Part shown: piece after piece, positions 37,127 through 48,840 of the stretch
How positions within the stretch are numbered: position 1 is the stretch's first letter
Layout of the letters: each line of letters opens with the position of its first letter
DNA from: Trileptium ribeirensis
Taxonomy: Eukaryota > Nematoda > Enoplea > Enoplida > Thoracostomopsidae
DNA length: 64,000 nucleotides
Direction: 5' to 3'
Assembly (NCBI GenBank): GCA_030248225.1
Contig: JASANE010012140.1
Coordinates: 56,526 to 120,525 of the forward strand
The notes under the pieces: generated by a model
Seen by the model: only the letters and a program-made list of their open reading frames with translations
The model's database searches: none
Told to the model about the DNA's origin: nothing
Program-made: the position numbers and the translations under genes

Positions 37127-37861
37127 AAAAGTAACCACAGGGTTTGAATTTACGACCTGTGGTGAACAGAACGAAATGTGGCGAGGTAGTGGAGTCTGGA
37201 TATAGTGGAGTATGTAACTGTCTTCACTCAGTACAATTTAGTGATGTCTACTAAACTTGATGCTACGTTTTGGCCGCTGGCGGTTAACAAATAAAGTCTA
37301 AACTAAAGCAGAATATAGCTAGTGTTGCCATCACCTTTTCCTGTGTCCATTTCTAAATGACTCTAAATGACTACTCTGTAGGTGGATGCGCCACGAAATT
37401 TCAGTAATATACGTCCATTTACTGAGCAGCGACTCCTCGATCGGCGCACATGGGACCATAAAATATAGCATTCGATTGGGAAATTTTACTGATCGTAGCT
37501 GAGGAGGCAACAACACATCCTAATAATCGCTTACAGTTACGACAAATAGCAGTACTATACTATTCGCCCGAATACTAAATACCAAATACTAGGTATTCGG
37601 TCGTTCGCTAATTGATACTATACAGTACCCTACGCCCTGAAGCTTATACTGCAATTAAGGTATGCCAGTAGAATTGTCACTATTGTAATGGAGTATTGCG
37701 GAAAACCAAAGTCTATACGTTCCTTAAAGCCAACGTATCCGGACGGCGTGTGATGAATATTGTTACTCTAATACTTTGCTCTTGTGGGTTGGTACGTAGC
37801 CTTCCGGAAGGCAATAGTCATATGTTTATTTAATTACCTTATCCTAAGGCCTTAGATTACG

Positions 37862-39034
37862 CTAAATACCAGGGAATAACCGGAATTCCGGTTCCGGCGA
37901 AAATCGTGTTCCGGTTGCGGTTCCGGCAAAGGGCAAAAACCATACCGGAACCGGAATTCCGGTTTAAAAATTTTGTTTGAAATTTTCCACGTTTTTTGCT
38001 TCATCTGTGATCCAAACATATGTAATATATATTATACAATGATCAAGCTCCAATACAACCAAGCAAAAGAAAAGATTAACTAAGCAATTTGTCGTTTGAA
38101 ACGTAAGTAGGGCACATAATTTCAGTAGGATTTTTTCATAATAACCTGCAGGAGTTTGTTAACAAATCAAAGCCAGGTCGATGCTTGCAGCAGCTATTTT
38201 AAAGTCTGTGGGGTACGTTTCATTTAAACCGGTCCAATTCGGTAACAGAGTATGGCTTACGCAGAAGTACTTAGGGTATGCTTGGCTAACATAAATTGCG
38301 TCAAGAACCCGCCAATGCGCTTGTAAACTTGGTAAATCAGTCTAAATTGAAGTAAACTAACGTTATCTGCAACGCAGCTAGAAACTGCTTTCTTGGCAAA
38401 GAACTGTATTTATTGAAACTGTGCAAGCAGCATCACAGTGTGTCTCATTTATAGCATTCTGATTAGAAAGTTATCATCATTATCATCTAACTGACGGGCA
38501 CTGTTTGTCCAACGCTAGCCTAAACAGTGTCCCTGACCACTGATCAGAAAATTACCTTCTATCTATTATTTTCTCTTAGAATCATATAAACCAATTATTT
38601 CAAGTTTCCTACAGATTAACATGTAACAAACGTATGTGTAGTAAAGGAAGGCGACTGGAGACAGAGCGAAAGTGTGTATTCTACGCTCCAAGCTTTGTAA
38701 GCACATTCGATTTGACGCAGTATACGCAATGGTGTATAGTGGAAGGCATTTTTTGCTCTGGGTGTCCAAAAATCGACATATTTGATCGATAAATAAACAT
38801 TATTAGCTTCCTCAGTCTCTTTAAAGTTTCAGAAAGGCAATAATACCATCGCAATACATTAAGTTTAATACAAAAGTTATTTTAATGCATTTTAGATCCA
38901 CTATACCTTAATTTCTTCCTTAATCTGTTTTACTATATATAAATTTCGAAGACCAAGTTCCGGTTCCGGATCCTGTTTAAATGGACGGTTCCGGTTCCGG
39001 CAAATTTCGGTTCCGGTTATTCCCTGCTAAATAC
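37862..39034 (-). mobile_element. non-autonomous hAT-type DNA transposon, copy B, with 8-bp target duplication
   Basis: The element spans 37870-39026 (1157 bp) in reverse orientation to copy A. Both ends read CAGGGAATAACCGGAA inward. The 8-mer CTAAATAC flanks it at 37862-37869 and 39027-39034. Alignment by eye with copy A is near full length with scattered differences. There is no conserved reading frame between the copies, which supports a non-coding passenger. Confidence 0.92.
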
Positions 39035-41186
39035 GTGCCGTTATATTAATGTTCTCGTCTCCGGACGGCTGACGAATACGCTATAACTATGGAGTAGTGG
39101 CAACTACTCTCTAGTTCCAAATTTATTACTGGGTTACACACGTCCCGAACTCACCCTGTGTATGCTCAAGTCTTTCTGTTCCAACTAACTCCACGGGTTA
39201 TTACTCAACTATGGTGGTACGCTTTGGAACTCTAAGGGGAGGACCGGTATCGTTTTATGTAACGCTTGTTCTCAGACTCGATTTTATATGGGAAGATAAT
39301 ATTACATACTATCATAAGATTAATAAGATAGTGTGGTACTTATTTGTGTAGCTTTTCTGTACTCCACGTTTGATTTTTCTAGCACGGCAAAGCCAATATA
39401 TAAATAACTCAATCAGTTAATTCGCAAATCTCCGAAATTATATGCCAAGCCTCCTAGCATTTAAGCAGAACCAGAGAAAAGAATTACACGTCAATTAAAT
39501 CATAAACTAGTTTGAAAACATGTGGACTTTTGTTTTAAAATTCAAACGGCGCATTATACATTAGCTAGGTAATTCGCAAATATAACAAACACAATAATAG
39601 AAAACAACAAATTAATTCGTACAAGATGCAGAATCGTGTCCGATTCCCGGAAATAAATGAAAACTACTCACGTTAATAATAATAGCACTAAACAAGGCTC
39701 ACTTTTGCTACTAATGCTCCCCAAACTCAACTTCAGCTGATTCAGACTGAATGAACTATAATTTATTAAGCTAACATTAGGTTAGCTAAAAACAAAAACA
39801 AATGCTAACTATGCAAATCAGCATTTAAAGGAAAACAAAAACAACAAAACCCAAGAAACGAAAAGAAAACCCAAGGGAGGGAGGAATACAATAAAGGATT
39901 TGGTGCCTAACCCAAATTTTTTAGGTATTTGGGGGCGGTTTTGGCCCGAACCCCCCCCCCGGTTGCCTGGTAGACCCCCGACAAACCCTATAGTGTTATG
40001 CTAAGCACGCAGTTCTTTGCGCAGAAGTCAGTAAGAATATACAAAAACATAACAGAAAATATAAACGTCGATAGCTCATTCTTTGCGCACCAAACTCGGT
40101 GAAGACAAATCAAAACTGACATTCAAAATAAAACAAAACTTTATATATACTGTTAGCTAATAAGCATTAGGCGAAAACATGTAAATTAGCTAAAAATAAT
40201 TGTAACAATAATTATTATAAAAATAAATAAGTTTCTAGGTTTCATAGATTGGTTGGTTGGGGTCATATGACAAATTTGTGAAAAAGTTGCATTTATAGTT
40301 TTGGGATACGGTTTTGGGTTATTGTGGGGTGGTAGGGTTGACTTGCGCTCGGGAACCCCTTTTGTAGCCTGAGAAACCCCTATTATTCTATATTTTTGCA
40401 CTGGGGTAGGGGTTGGATGGGTCTTTTCCTTATAAAATTGAAGCCCTGGGAACCCTGGTAGCCTAGTAGAACCCAAATAACCCCAAACACAAAAGAAAAC
40501 ACAGTCTGCGGAAGACGGTAACTAGCTATGTATTATATTGGTTATTGATATTACACATTGCAAAAAGTTCTTGCATGTTCGCTCTTCAGCAAAGGCATAA
40601 ATTTATTCACGTACAGGAGGCCTATCTTACTTGTCAGCGCTTCGCTTTATGTGGCTAGAAAAGCAAAACAAGCTTTGTGGGAGGGTGTTGGGATGCGGCA
40701 GCGCCTCGTTTGAAGCTAGAATATTAAGGCTGGTATACTTACCACACAGATTTCGAAGTTCCGTCGACTTCAGTGGCGGTAGATAGACGGTCGACAAGAG
40801 AGGTACTCGAGAATAGGTCTCCAGCACAGAACTTCTCTCATTTTTGCAAATTTTACTCTATCATTTAAATTATAGCCCAATTTTTGCCAATAATAACCCA
40901 AAATTTGCCAATTTAAGCCTCCATTTTTTCCACCCTTTCGCTTTCGGTACGCTGCAGGCGAAGAGGGTGCACAGGTTTCAGGGATTCTGGCGGTAAATAT
41001 TGCATACCCTTAGGAGTAACCCTTTATCTCCATCAACACCTATATATTCCTTACCTTATCTTAGAGTGAGGCACAGTCTCAGCATTAGTATGTGGGATCG
41101 GCTTAGCATGCATAGGCTTCGTCCGACTGTAGAGTAAGAATCGCATTCTAAATCCATTAATAATGGGAATTATTAATACACTGTTG
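39035..41186. other. intergenic, no gene seen
   Basis: AT-rich with low-complexity tracts: an aaacaaaa/agctaa-rich stretch at 39770-39850 and a run of 11 C at about 39955. Nothing coding could be supported. Confidence 0.4.
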
Positions 41187-42290
41187 CACATAATTCTAAT
41201 GGAAAGTGGTTCATATTATTTACGGGCGACTGGCATATGTGGTTTTCCCTAAGGGTGGGACCTTACCCTTCTAACCGTATTTTTCCTTCCTCCCGTTTAA
41301 ATGCTCGCCAGCTCTTCCCCCTATTAATAATAATAATAATAGAAACGTTTGTATAGCGCCCTTTTCGCCGAAGCGTTGCAAAGGCGCTGACACAAAATAT
41401 TACAGGAAACATAGACTTTACATACGTACACGTAGACAAAACATGATTGAAAGAGTATACACTTAAACAGACACTGATAACATGGGGAAACATACGACAG
41501 GTTATTTTTTAAATATACAATTTTATACAAAACACAGAATAAACAGTCAAGTCCTAGCACATAATTCTAATGGAAAGTGGTTCATATTATTTACGGGCGA
41601 CTGGCATATGTGGTTTTCCCTAAGGGTGGGACCTTACCCTTCTAACCGTATTTTTCCTTCCTCCCGTTTAAATGCTCGCCAGCTCTTCCCCCTATTAATA
41701 ATAATAATAATAGAAACATTTGTATAGCGCCCTTTTCGCCGAAGCGTTGCAAAGGCGCTGACACAAAATATTACAGGAAACATAGACTTTACATACGTAC
41801 ACGTAGACAAAACATGATTGAAAGAGTATACACTTAAACAGACACTGATAAGATGGGGAAACATACGACAGATTATTTTTTAAATATACAATTTTATACA
41901 AAACATAGAATAAACAGTCAAGTCCTAGCACATAATTCTAATGGAAAGTGGTTCATATTATTTATGGGCGACTGGCATATGTGGATTTCCCTAAGGGTGG
42001 GACCTTACCCTTTAACCGTATTTCTCCTTCCTCCCGTTTAAATGCTCCCCCCCCCTCCCCCCTTTATAATAATAATAATAGAAACATTTATATAGCGCCC
42101 TTTTCGCCGAAGCGTTGCAAAGGCGCTCACACAAAATATTACAGGAAACACAGACTTTACATACGTACACGTAGACAAAACATAACTGAAAGAGTATACA
42201 CGTAAACAGACACTGATAACATTGGGAAACATAAGACAATTTTTAAATATACAATTTTATACAAAACACAGAATAAACAGTCAAGTCCTA
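41187..42290 (-). repeat. three tandem 371-bp units containing LINE 3' tails
   Basis: Units start at 41187, 41558 and 41929 (cacataattctaatggaaag), an exact 371-bp spacing. Read on the minus strand, each unit holds the LINE 3' UTR ending in gcgctatataaatgtttc and a short (ATT)n run, followed by about 145 bp of other sequence. The unit next to the LINE (right-hand) is the one continuous with ORF2. Small differences accumulate between units. Confidence 0.9.
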
Positions 42291-45079
42291 GGGAATAAGT
42301 GCGTTTTAAGCCTACATTTGAAGGCTTCTAGTGATAGTTCAGAGTCCCGCAATGTCCGTGGCAGTTTATTCCATAATGATGGCGCCAGAAAAGAGAAAAC
42401 ATTTGTTCGTGTACCATGTGTTCTGAGGATGCGTTCATTAATTAGACGAGGTGTTGCTGCAGATTGTAACATCTCTGCTAGGTATTTTGGCTCATTTGAA
42501 GTTAATACACTGTGAATTATAACCAATGCTTTAAAAGTAATTCGTTCGTGAAGGGGAAGCCAATGTAGGCGTCTCAGTATTGGGGTAATTGGATCCCATT
42601 TCCTAGAGCATGCTATAATTCTCGCCGCTGTGTGTAGAATTCGTTGCAGAGGTTGTATAACACAGGCTGGGAGGTCTAAGTAGAGTGCATTACAGTAGTC
42701 TACTCTACTCATGACGAAGGCGCGCATTATGCTCTGAGCTGTTTGGTCATTTAGTCGGCGGCGGATGCGACTTATGGAGCGGAGTTGCCACATGCATGAG
42801 GCTGATAACTGTCGAATATGCTGTACCATGTTGAGTTTGCTGTCTAAGATTACTCCCAGTATTTTAACAGCACTGATAGGTTCAATTGTAGTTGATCCTA
42901 TTAGTGTGGGTGGTCCGTTGAAGTCGCCAGAGCTAAAATAGATTAGCTGCGTCTTTGAATCATTTAATATGAGGTTGTTGGCGCAGAACCAGCCCTTCAG
43001 TCGACATAGGATTTGTTGAAGGGATGTAGAGATGGTGGCAGTGTCGCTCGGACTGAAGTGTCGGTAGATTTGAATATCGTCTGCATAGTTGTGTACTTGG
43101 TATCCAGAGTCTCTTATTAGAGCAATGATGGGGCAATGCAAATGTTAAACAAAACTGGGCCGAGAACGCTGCCCTGGGGAACTCCAGTTTTCAGGCTTAC
43201 TGTTTTTGACAGGAGTGTACCAATTTGTACACGTTGCTGACGGCCAGTTAAGTAAGATTCAAACCACTTCACTGCATGAGGAGAGAGACCTGCCATTGAG
43301 AGGTTTTGCAGGATTATGTTGTGTTCGATAGTATCGAATGCTGCGGACAGGTCTAGACTGACTAGTACAGTTACTTCACGCCTTGCAAAGGCAGTTTTGA
43401 TATCGTTTGTTATTTTGATCAGGGCCGTTTCAGTTGAGTGCATCTTTCGGTATCCCGACTGTTGAGCAGGAAGATAATTCAAAGCTGATAAAAAAGAGTT
43501 AAGCTGACCAAGTACTGTACGTTCAATCAGCTTGGAGATGTAGGATATGTTGGAGATGGGTCGATAGTTGCCGTAGTCAGTTGGATCAGCAGTTTGTTTT
43601 TTCAGGTGAGGGTGAACGATAGACGTCTTTTCTCTGGTTGGAAATGTTGCAGACTGCAGCGAACCATTGATTAGTTCTGCTATGGGTTCTGCCAAAATGT
43701 CAGAAAACTGTTTGATAATTGTAGGCGGTAGTGTGTCAAGCACACAACATTTGTTGTTATTTAAATGTATTAATTTGGTGACAGTATCAATGGTGACCGG
43801 GGTGAAGGAAAACCCCGCGCTGATGTGGTGACCCTGGTTTGCCGTTGGGTGACAATTGGTTATTGTTTGTGTGAGGCGTGTTCGTAGCAGTCGAATTTTT
43901 TCATGGAAAAATTCTGCAATATCGTCAGCTTCATCTTCGCGTAAGTTAGCTTTGGCGGTTTTACAGAGCATGTGGTTGATGACAGTCCATTTGGAGTTGT
44001 TAGACGCTTGATCGATTCTGGACTTCCAGAAAGCGTCAAGTTTCCGTTGACAGAGCTGTCGAAAGTGCTGTTTTTGCTTATTGTAGATTGTTTTCGTGTT
44101 GTCAGTTTGTTTTCTTCGCCAAGCTCTTTCGAGACGTCGCAGCTCACGTTTGGAAGTAGCACATTCAGAATCAAACCAAGGTGTATCTGGTTTGGCTTTA
44201 ATCACTTTACGTTTCTTAGGCAATTGTTCGTCTATTATACGTTGAATTGAGCTGTGAAACCACTGGTTGCTGGTGTCCACGTTTTTGTATCGTGGCATGC
44301 GCAGTGGCTGAAGGGCGGATGGAAAACGTTGGTGGTCGAGAGTTTTCCAGCGTCGATATTCCAGCGCTTTTGTTAGCCGTGGCGTCTCAGTCCTGTAGTC
44401 GCATGTTGCCAGTATTAGAGCGCGGTCGGAGAGTGCGGTATCGCTGATTTCTAGCTTCTGCACTATGGTACTGCTAAAATAGGTGAAGACCAAGTCAAGT
44501 GAGCTTCCTCTGTCGTGTGTACTTGTTGTCACATGCTGAGTAAGGTTAAATGATGTTATTACTGCCTGAAAACTGGTAATTATGATAGGAATATTAACAT
44601 CTCCTAGTAACAGCAAGTCTTTGAAAGAGTCATTCACTGTTATATAGGAGAGGACTTCACTAAGTTTGGCCCAGAACGCTGTCATAGACTGTTGTGGAGG
44701 TCGGTAAATGAGCAGTACGATTATTGAATTGGATTTCGATGCAAGGTTACCGTACATATACTCAAAGCTAATAATACTTAGGTCCGTGGCTAGTAGTATA
44801 CGTCATATCGTTACGAAAGATGATGGCAAGACCTTCTCCCCGTTTTTGGGGTCGTGGCTTTGCGGCATTATTATAGCCAGGAGGGGTGGCTTCATTTAGT
44901 GATTTGGATATTTCTTGGCGCATCCAAGTTTCAGTCAATACGATGAAGCTGAGATTGTTGGAGCGGATTGTGTGCCGCAGCAGTGCAGATTTATTGTTGA
45001 TGGATCTAATGTTGAGTAGGCCAAGTTTAACCACGTTTTTACGAGTAGCGTTAGTAGTATTTGTTTCATGACGGGGCAT
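42281..45079 (-). pseudogene. LINE ORF2 endonuclease / reverse transcriptase, two frameshifts
   Basis: Three frames together give the full ORF2. Piece 1 (45079-44768) has the APE-type endonuclease start (LLNIRSINNK, LTETW). A frameshift near 44785 leads to piece 2 (44757-43117) with YRPP, LLGDVN and GSSLDLVF of the endonuclease, then reverse transcriptase with NYRPISN, SLDLSAAFDTI and GVPQGSVLGP. A frameshift near 43125 leads to piece 3 (43141-42281) with NYADDIQIY, DYCNALYLDLP and a WLPLHERITFKAL tail typical of the L2/CR1 group. It would nick target DNA and prime reverse transcription. The two frameshifts mean this copy is not functional. Many plus-strand open frames here are shadows. Confidence 0.9.
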
Positions 45080-45434
45080 ATGCAGACTGGTTGCATTGTT
45101 GGCGATGTTGTTTATTGTGGTGGAGCTGATGTTTCTGTTGCATGTATTGAAGTCAGTCGTGTCACTGGCGCTGTCAATGGCGCTGCCTAGTCAACATGGC
45201 TGCAGTCCAGTAGGCTGAGCAGTGTTGATGCGAAAAATTAGCGGCGGGCGCTGTTGAGCGGATCCGTTCTGTTGATTGGGATTACATTGGTCGAGGGGGC
45301 ACTTGTGGAGTTGATACAGTGGTACCCGTTGTTGCTGTCGTGACTGGGAGTGCTGTTGTTGGTGACGACGTGGGGTGCTGTAGTTGCATTCATTTCAGCC
45401 GTAATGATTGGCGCTTCAGCACATGTAGGTTTGG

Positions 45435-46262
45435 CTATACGTGATGACAAGATACATCTGATTGTGCGGTTAGGACATTCCTTGGCTGGTCGCGGTGTCT
45501 ACTGTTGTCTTTGGGTGGCAAGCACAGACGTTCGCGGGTCTGATTATCCAATCGAAATCGGCGATATTCACAACCCATCGCCCAAAACGTAAGAGATGTG
45601 ACGAGGGGGAGTATGTTTCTTGGGAAGACGACATGAAGGACCGCGTCGAGAGAATCAGTTTCGAGTTTAAAGACGTGCATTGGTGTTATGCTGTTTGTCG
45701 TCATTAGTCGAGAGATGTCTTGTTGAGTGAAATCCTGTCTGAACCCACGTACTAACAAGTGAGCTCGGGGTGGTGGTTTCTGTATTACATCAGAAGAAGA
45801 CTGGCCGGATGCTAATCGAGAATGTCGACTGTATTTGGTCGTCGACGACTTGTTGACTGCTGGCCGTTGCGTTTTGTGATGATCTTGGACGTAGTCGCTT
45901 TTCGGTCGAGGACCGTCCACTCGGACGTCTAATGCATTAGAAGGCAACGAGGGATCGTCGAGCTGAATTACTACTGAACTTTTGCTGGTCCGTTGATGAT
46001 GCGGATACAAGGCAGTAGGTGGCGGCGCTTTTCCGCAGCGGCGTCTATCAACGAGAGTGAAGCCGGCATTGCAGGTACTTTTGTTCGGTTCTGAGTTTGA
46101 CGATTCTGGAATACTGTTTATACTAGTCGAAGAAGCTGGCGCAACATCACTGAGCAAATCAATGACAACGTTTAAAACATTTGGATCACGACACGTTGTT
46201 GATAGTCGTGAAATATAGCCACGCAATTTGTCGAGATGTTCATTACCATCATCTGACGACAT
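45435..46262 (-). CDS. LINE ORF1 protein
   Basis: 275 residues, ATG start, stop at 45437-45435. The N-terminal two thirds are Ser/Pro-rich and low in structure. Residues about 165-250 (PRAHLLVRGFRQDF onward) look like an RRM-type or similar RNA-binding fold, as in ORF1 of many LINEs. It would coat the element RNA. Placement directly upstream of the endonuclease ORF supports this. The domain call is from pattern only. Confidence 0.65.
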   Translation of the reverse strand: MSSDDGNEHLDKLRGYISRLSTTCRDPNVLNVVIDLLSDVAPASSTSINSIPESSNSEPNKSTCNAGFTLVDRRRCGKAPPPTALYPHHQRTSKSSVVIQLDDPSLPSNALDVRVDGPRPKSDYVQDHHKTQRPAVNKSSTTKYSRHSRLASGQSSSDVIQKPPPRAHLLVRGFRQDFTQQDISRLMTTNSITPMHVFKLETDSLDAVLHVVFPRNILPLVTSLTFWAMGCEYRRFRLDNQTRERLCLPPKDNSRHRDQPRNVLTAQSDVSCHHV

Positions 46263-47640
46263 TGTTTAGTCAATAATATGTATCATTAATTAATAATTCA
46301 AATTAATGAAATATTAAAAAACCTGAATGCAATTGTTTTGAAATTTTACTGATTGCAATTCAATATATGAATAATGAATGAAATATATAATAAATACCAA
46401 CATTAGTCTGTAAATGAATATATACTTTGAATAAATATCTTTTAAATATTAAGAAATAATACAATATAGAACAAAAATATATCTTTAGAAGAATGAAACG
46501 GTTAGATATAGAATAATTTAGAATATATCCTGAATGAAATTGGGTTAAAACCGATAAATTTCGCGGTAAATTTTAGCTCAAATTAGGGTAAATTTGCCAA
46601 AACTATTCATATTTATATTGATATTCATATTGAGGTACCTGGATCGGTGGAGGTCATCACATGGAGATGTTGTGGCTCCTGCAGGAGCGGAGGTTGCACA
46701 GGAGTGTTCTCGAAAACGTTGACGACTTCAATCCCACACCCTCTTCGAAGCCAAATTTTGCATTTTGCCATATTTTTGAAAATTTTCACTCTCTTTTTGC
46801 AAATTTTTTTCTGAATTGAATTGAACAGAATTTATTCTTTCTAAAATCGCTAGACCTACAGGGAGACGGTTGAAGTGCACCAGGATGTTAGAATGCTACC
46901 ATCAGGACTGCGGTAGACCAGGATATTGGCGGTTCGGGACATAAGGGATGCAGCGCCTCCCCTGAACGCCTGTTTCCGCATGTATGTTCGCTGCTGTACC
47001 ACGTAAAATTTGTAAGAATAAAACCGTGAATGGACTGGGGTGCGAACTCCCAGGAGGGTAGCCGAGGGTCGTGGGAGGCTTTCAACACACCTGAGAGAGG
47101 GTAGAGGCGGTTTTCAGGGGTAGCGGTAGCCGAAAACCACCTATAAGTTCGTCGCCTAACGGCATTTGGGGGCGGTTTGGGCGACCTGCCAGGGGAAAGG
47201 GACACCTGTGAGTGGTAGACGCTCCCAATGAGCCTCCGATACCCCTGCGAGAACTTATGCCGTACATGCCGGCGATCGGGCATGCCAGGGGTTAGAGGCC
47301 CCACGGTAACCCCCCCTGGCCTGCCAAATTTGCCTAGGGGGGTTGGTCGTGAGGACCCTTCTTTTGGTCTTCGCAACTATATTTTTCGGCTATGAGGTCA
47401 GTTTTTGCACTAGGGTGCGGCCTCAAAGCTCCCCGATACGCAATAAAATTATTATTTATAGCCACATTATGGATTTGTGTATTTACGCTAGACTAAACAT
47501 ATATAGTACATGTATACCACGCATATCACTGTAGGTCTGTGGCATAAAAAAGCTCGCCCGTGGCTTTTGTCTGCTGAGCTATCGGGTGCGACTCCTACGG
47601 CGATGGAGTATTTTTGTGCTGAGTTCGTGGTTAATCCACC
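46263..47640. other. AT-rich spacer then GC-rich segment, no gene supported
   Basis: 46263-46620 is very AT-rich and may include LINE 5' UTR. 46630-47340 is GC-rich with overlapping open frames on the minus strand (one of 162 codons, 47376-46888) that show no motif and no codon bias. It may be an unidentified mobile-element end. Confidence 0.4.
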
Positions 47641-47673
47641 GTGGACCATAGCAGACATTCAATGTCTACGTAT

Positions 47674-48381
47674 CTAGTTAGTATAAAAGTAAGTATAAGT
47701 ATTAATTCTATTAGCTTTTACTTCAGGGAATGACGTCGTGAACAAAAAGCTTTCCACAAATTTACGGCGGCACATGCACCTCCAGCAACAAGCAGGATTA
47801 CAAGGAACGTAGTTTAGGTTTTTAGGTTCATAAAACATGCTACTGTCATCAGCATGTAAATTTGGTACAAAAGCTAATATTTTTTGTGAATTATTTTTAA
47901 TAATTTGGTCTTCAATAAAATCTGCCTGCAGAGCTAGCACCCTGTTATAAAAGCCAATATCACACATATGTTTGCCTGTTGTTGTACTTGAAACCGAGTT
48001 AGCATCCAGACCCAAAGCGTTTACTAAAATTGGAGAAATGTTGTCAAGTTTTGCTCCATTGAGGTACTTAATTGTAACTTTTTCAGTAGTAGAACTGTAA
48101 GTAATCTTGATATCGTTCGAGCCAATCAGACTTTGTAGCCTAGACACCATTTGTGAAGGATTAGCAAGTACTGTCCGATCTAAAGTTACGTCACTAGTTT
48201 TCGACTTTGTAACATATCTCAGGCTACAAGAATTAGAAGGAAAATTAAAAATCGGTAGTGATATAGATATTTTTGAGAGACATACTTGGTAACCCTGCAA
48301 ACCAAAATCCAAAAACGTATTTAAACAACATTCAACAATCGTACTATTAGCCTCAGACTGTACCTGAACTGTGAAACTCAT
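47674..48381 (-). CDS. penton-like minor capsid protein of Polinton
   Basis: 235 codons, ATG start. The middle and end (CDIGFYNRVLAL, QKILAFVPN, FYEPKNLNYVP) resemble the penton-type minor capsid proteins of Polintons in which a jelly-roll strand series ends in a VP...Y.P pattern. After about residue 200 the frame turns Cys/Arg-rich. Another frame there encodes a hydrophobic LVILLVAGGACAAV-type segment, so a frameshift or overlapping membrane protein is likely. In an intact element it would sit at capsid vertices. Identification is by pattern and context only. Confidence 0.5.
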   Translation of the reverse strand: MSFTVQVQSEANSTIVECCLNTFLDFGLQGYQVCLSKISISLPIFNFPSNSCSLRYVTKSKTSDVTLDRTVLANPSQMVSRLQSLIGSNDIKITYSSTTEKVTIKYLNGAKLDNISPILVNALGLDANSVSSTTTGKHMCDIGFYNRVLALQADFIEDQIIKNNSQKILAFVPNLHADDSSMFYEPKNLNYVPCNPACCWRCMCRRKFVESFLFTTSFPEVKANRINTYTYFYTN

Positions 48382-48840
48382 AATGGCATAATGAAATATA
48401 TAAAAATCATATATTTATATAAAATATTATTTTTTAATTTTTAGGATTTTCCGCGACATCGAAGGATTCGTCTGCTCCTCATAATTTTATATATTATTAT
48501 TATTAATTTTCCTATAATTGTCAGGTTTATGCATATCATTTTAGGTACATATATTTTGTTTATATACAAAATTTATGTATCTGAAAGATATGCGTTTTAC
48601 TAGAGTTCTGTTTCAGTTTTTGTAAGAAATATAAAAATGTTATTTAAAAAATATAAAAGTAAAAAATTTAAAAATTTGAGGAGCAAACATTTATTGCTCG
48701 AATGACTATTGATTTGCTTCATTGCTTTGTGTGCCTTTTTCGCTAAGGTAGATATATTTACATAAATCACAGCATATATTTGGGTTTTATTACTGGAATA
48801 TAATATACAACATGTACATATATTTTCACATCAAATCATT
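48382..48840. other. AT-rich spacer between penton-like and polymerase genes
   Basis: Very AT-rich. A 21-codon plus-strand frame rich in Lys at 48638 is too short to support. Confidence 0.4.

Larger units (their letters stand above)
42065..46262 (-). mobile_element. L2/CR1-like non-LTR retrotransposon
   Basis: Minus-strand order: ORF1 (46262-45435), ORF2 with endonuclease and reverse transcriptase (45079-42281, two frameshifts), short 3' UTR, and a terminal gcgctatataaatg...(ATT)n tail typical of L2/CR1-type LINEs. The 5' boundary is uncertain; up to about 46650 could be 5' UTR. The SINE at 11692-11963 has a different tail, so this LINE is not its obvious partner. Confidence 0.88.

Noticed and set aside
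43972..45707. plus-strand open frames of 60-92 codons opposite the LINE
   Set aside because: They are shadows of ORF1 and ORF2 on the minus strand.
46888..47376. 162-codon minus-strand open frame
   Set aside because: GC-rich sequence with no domain pattern; other frames are equally open.
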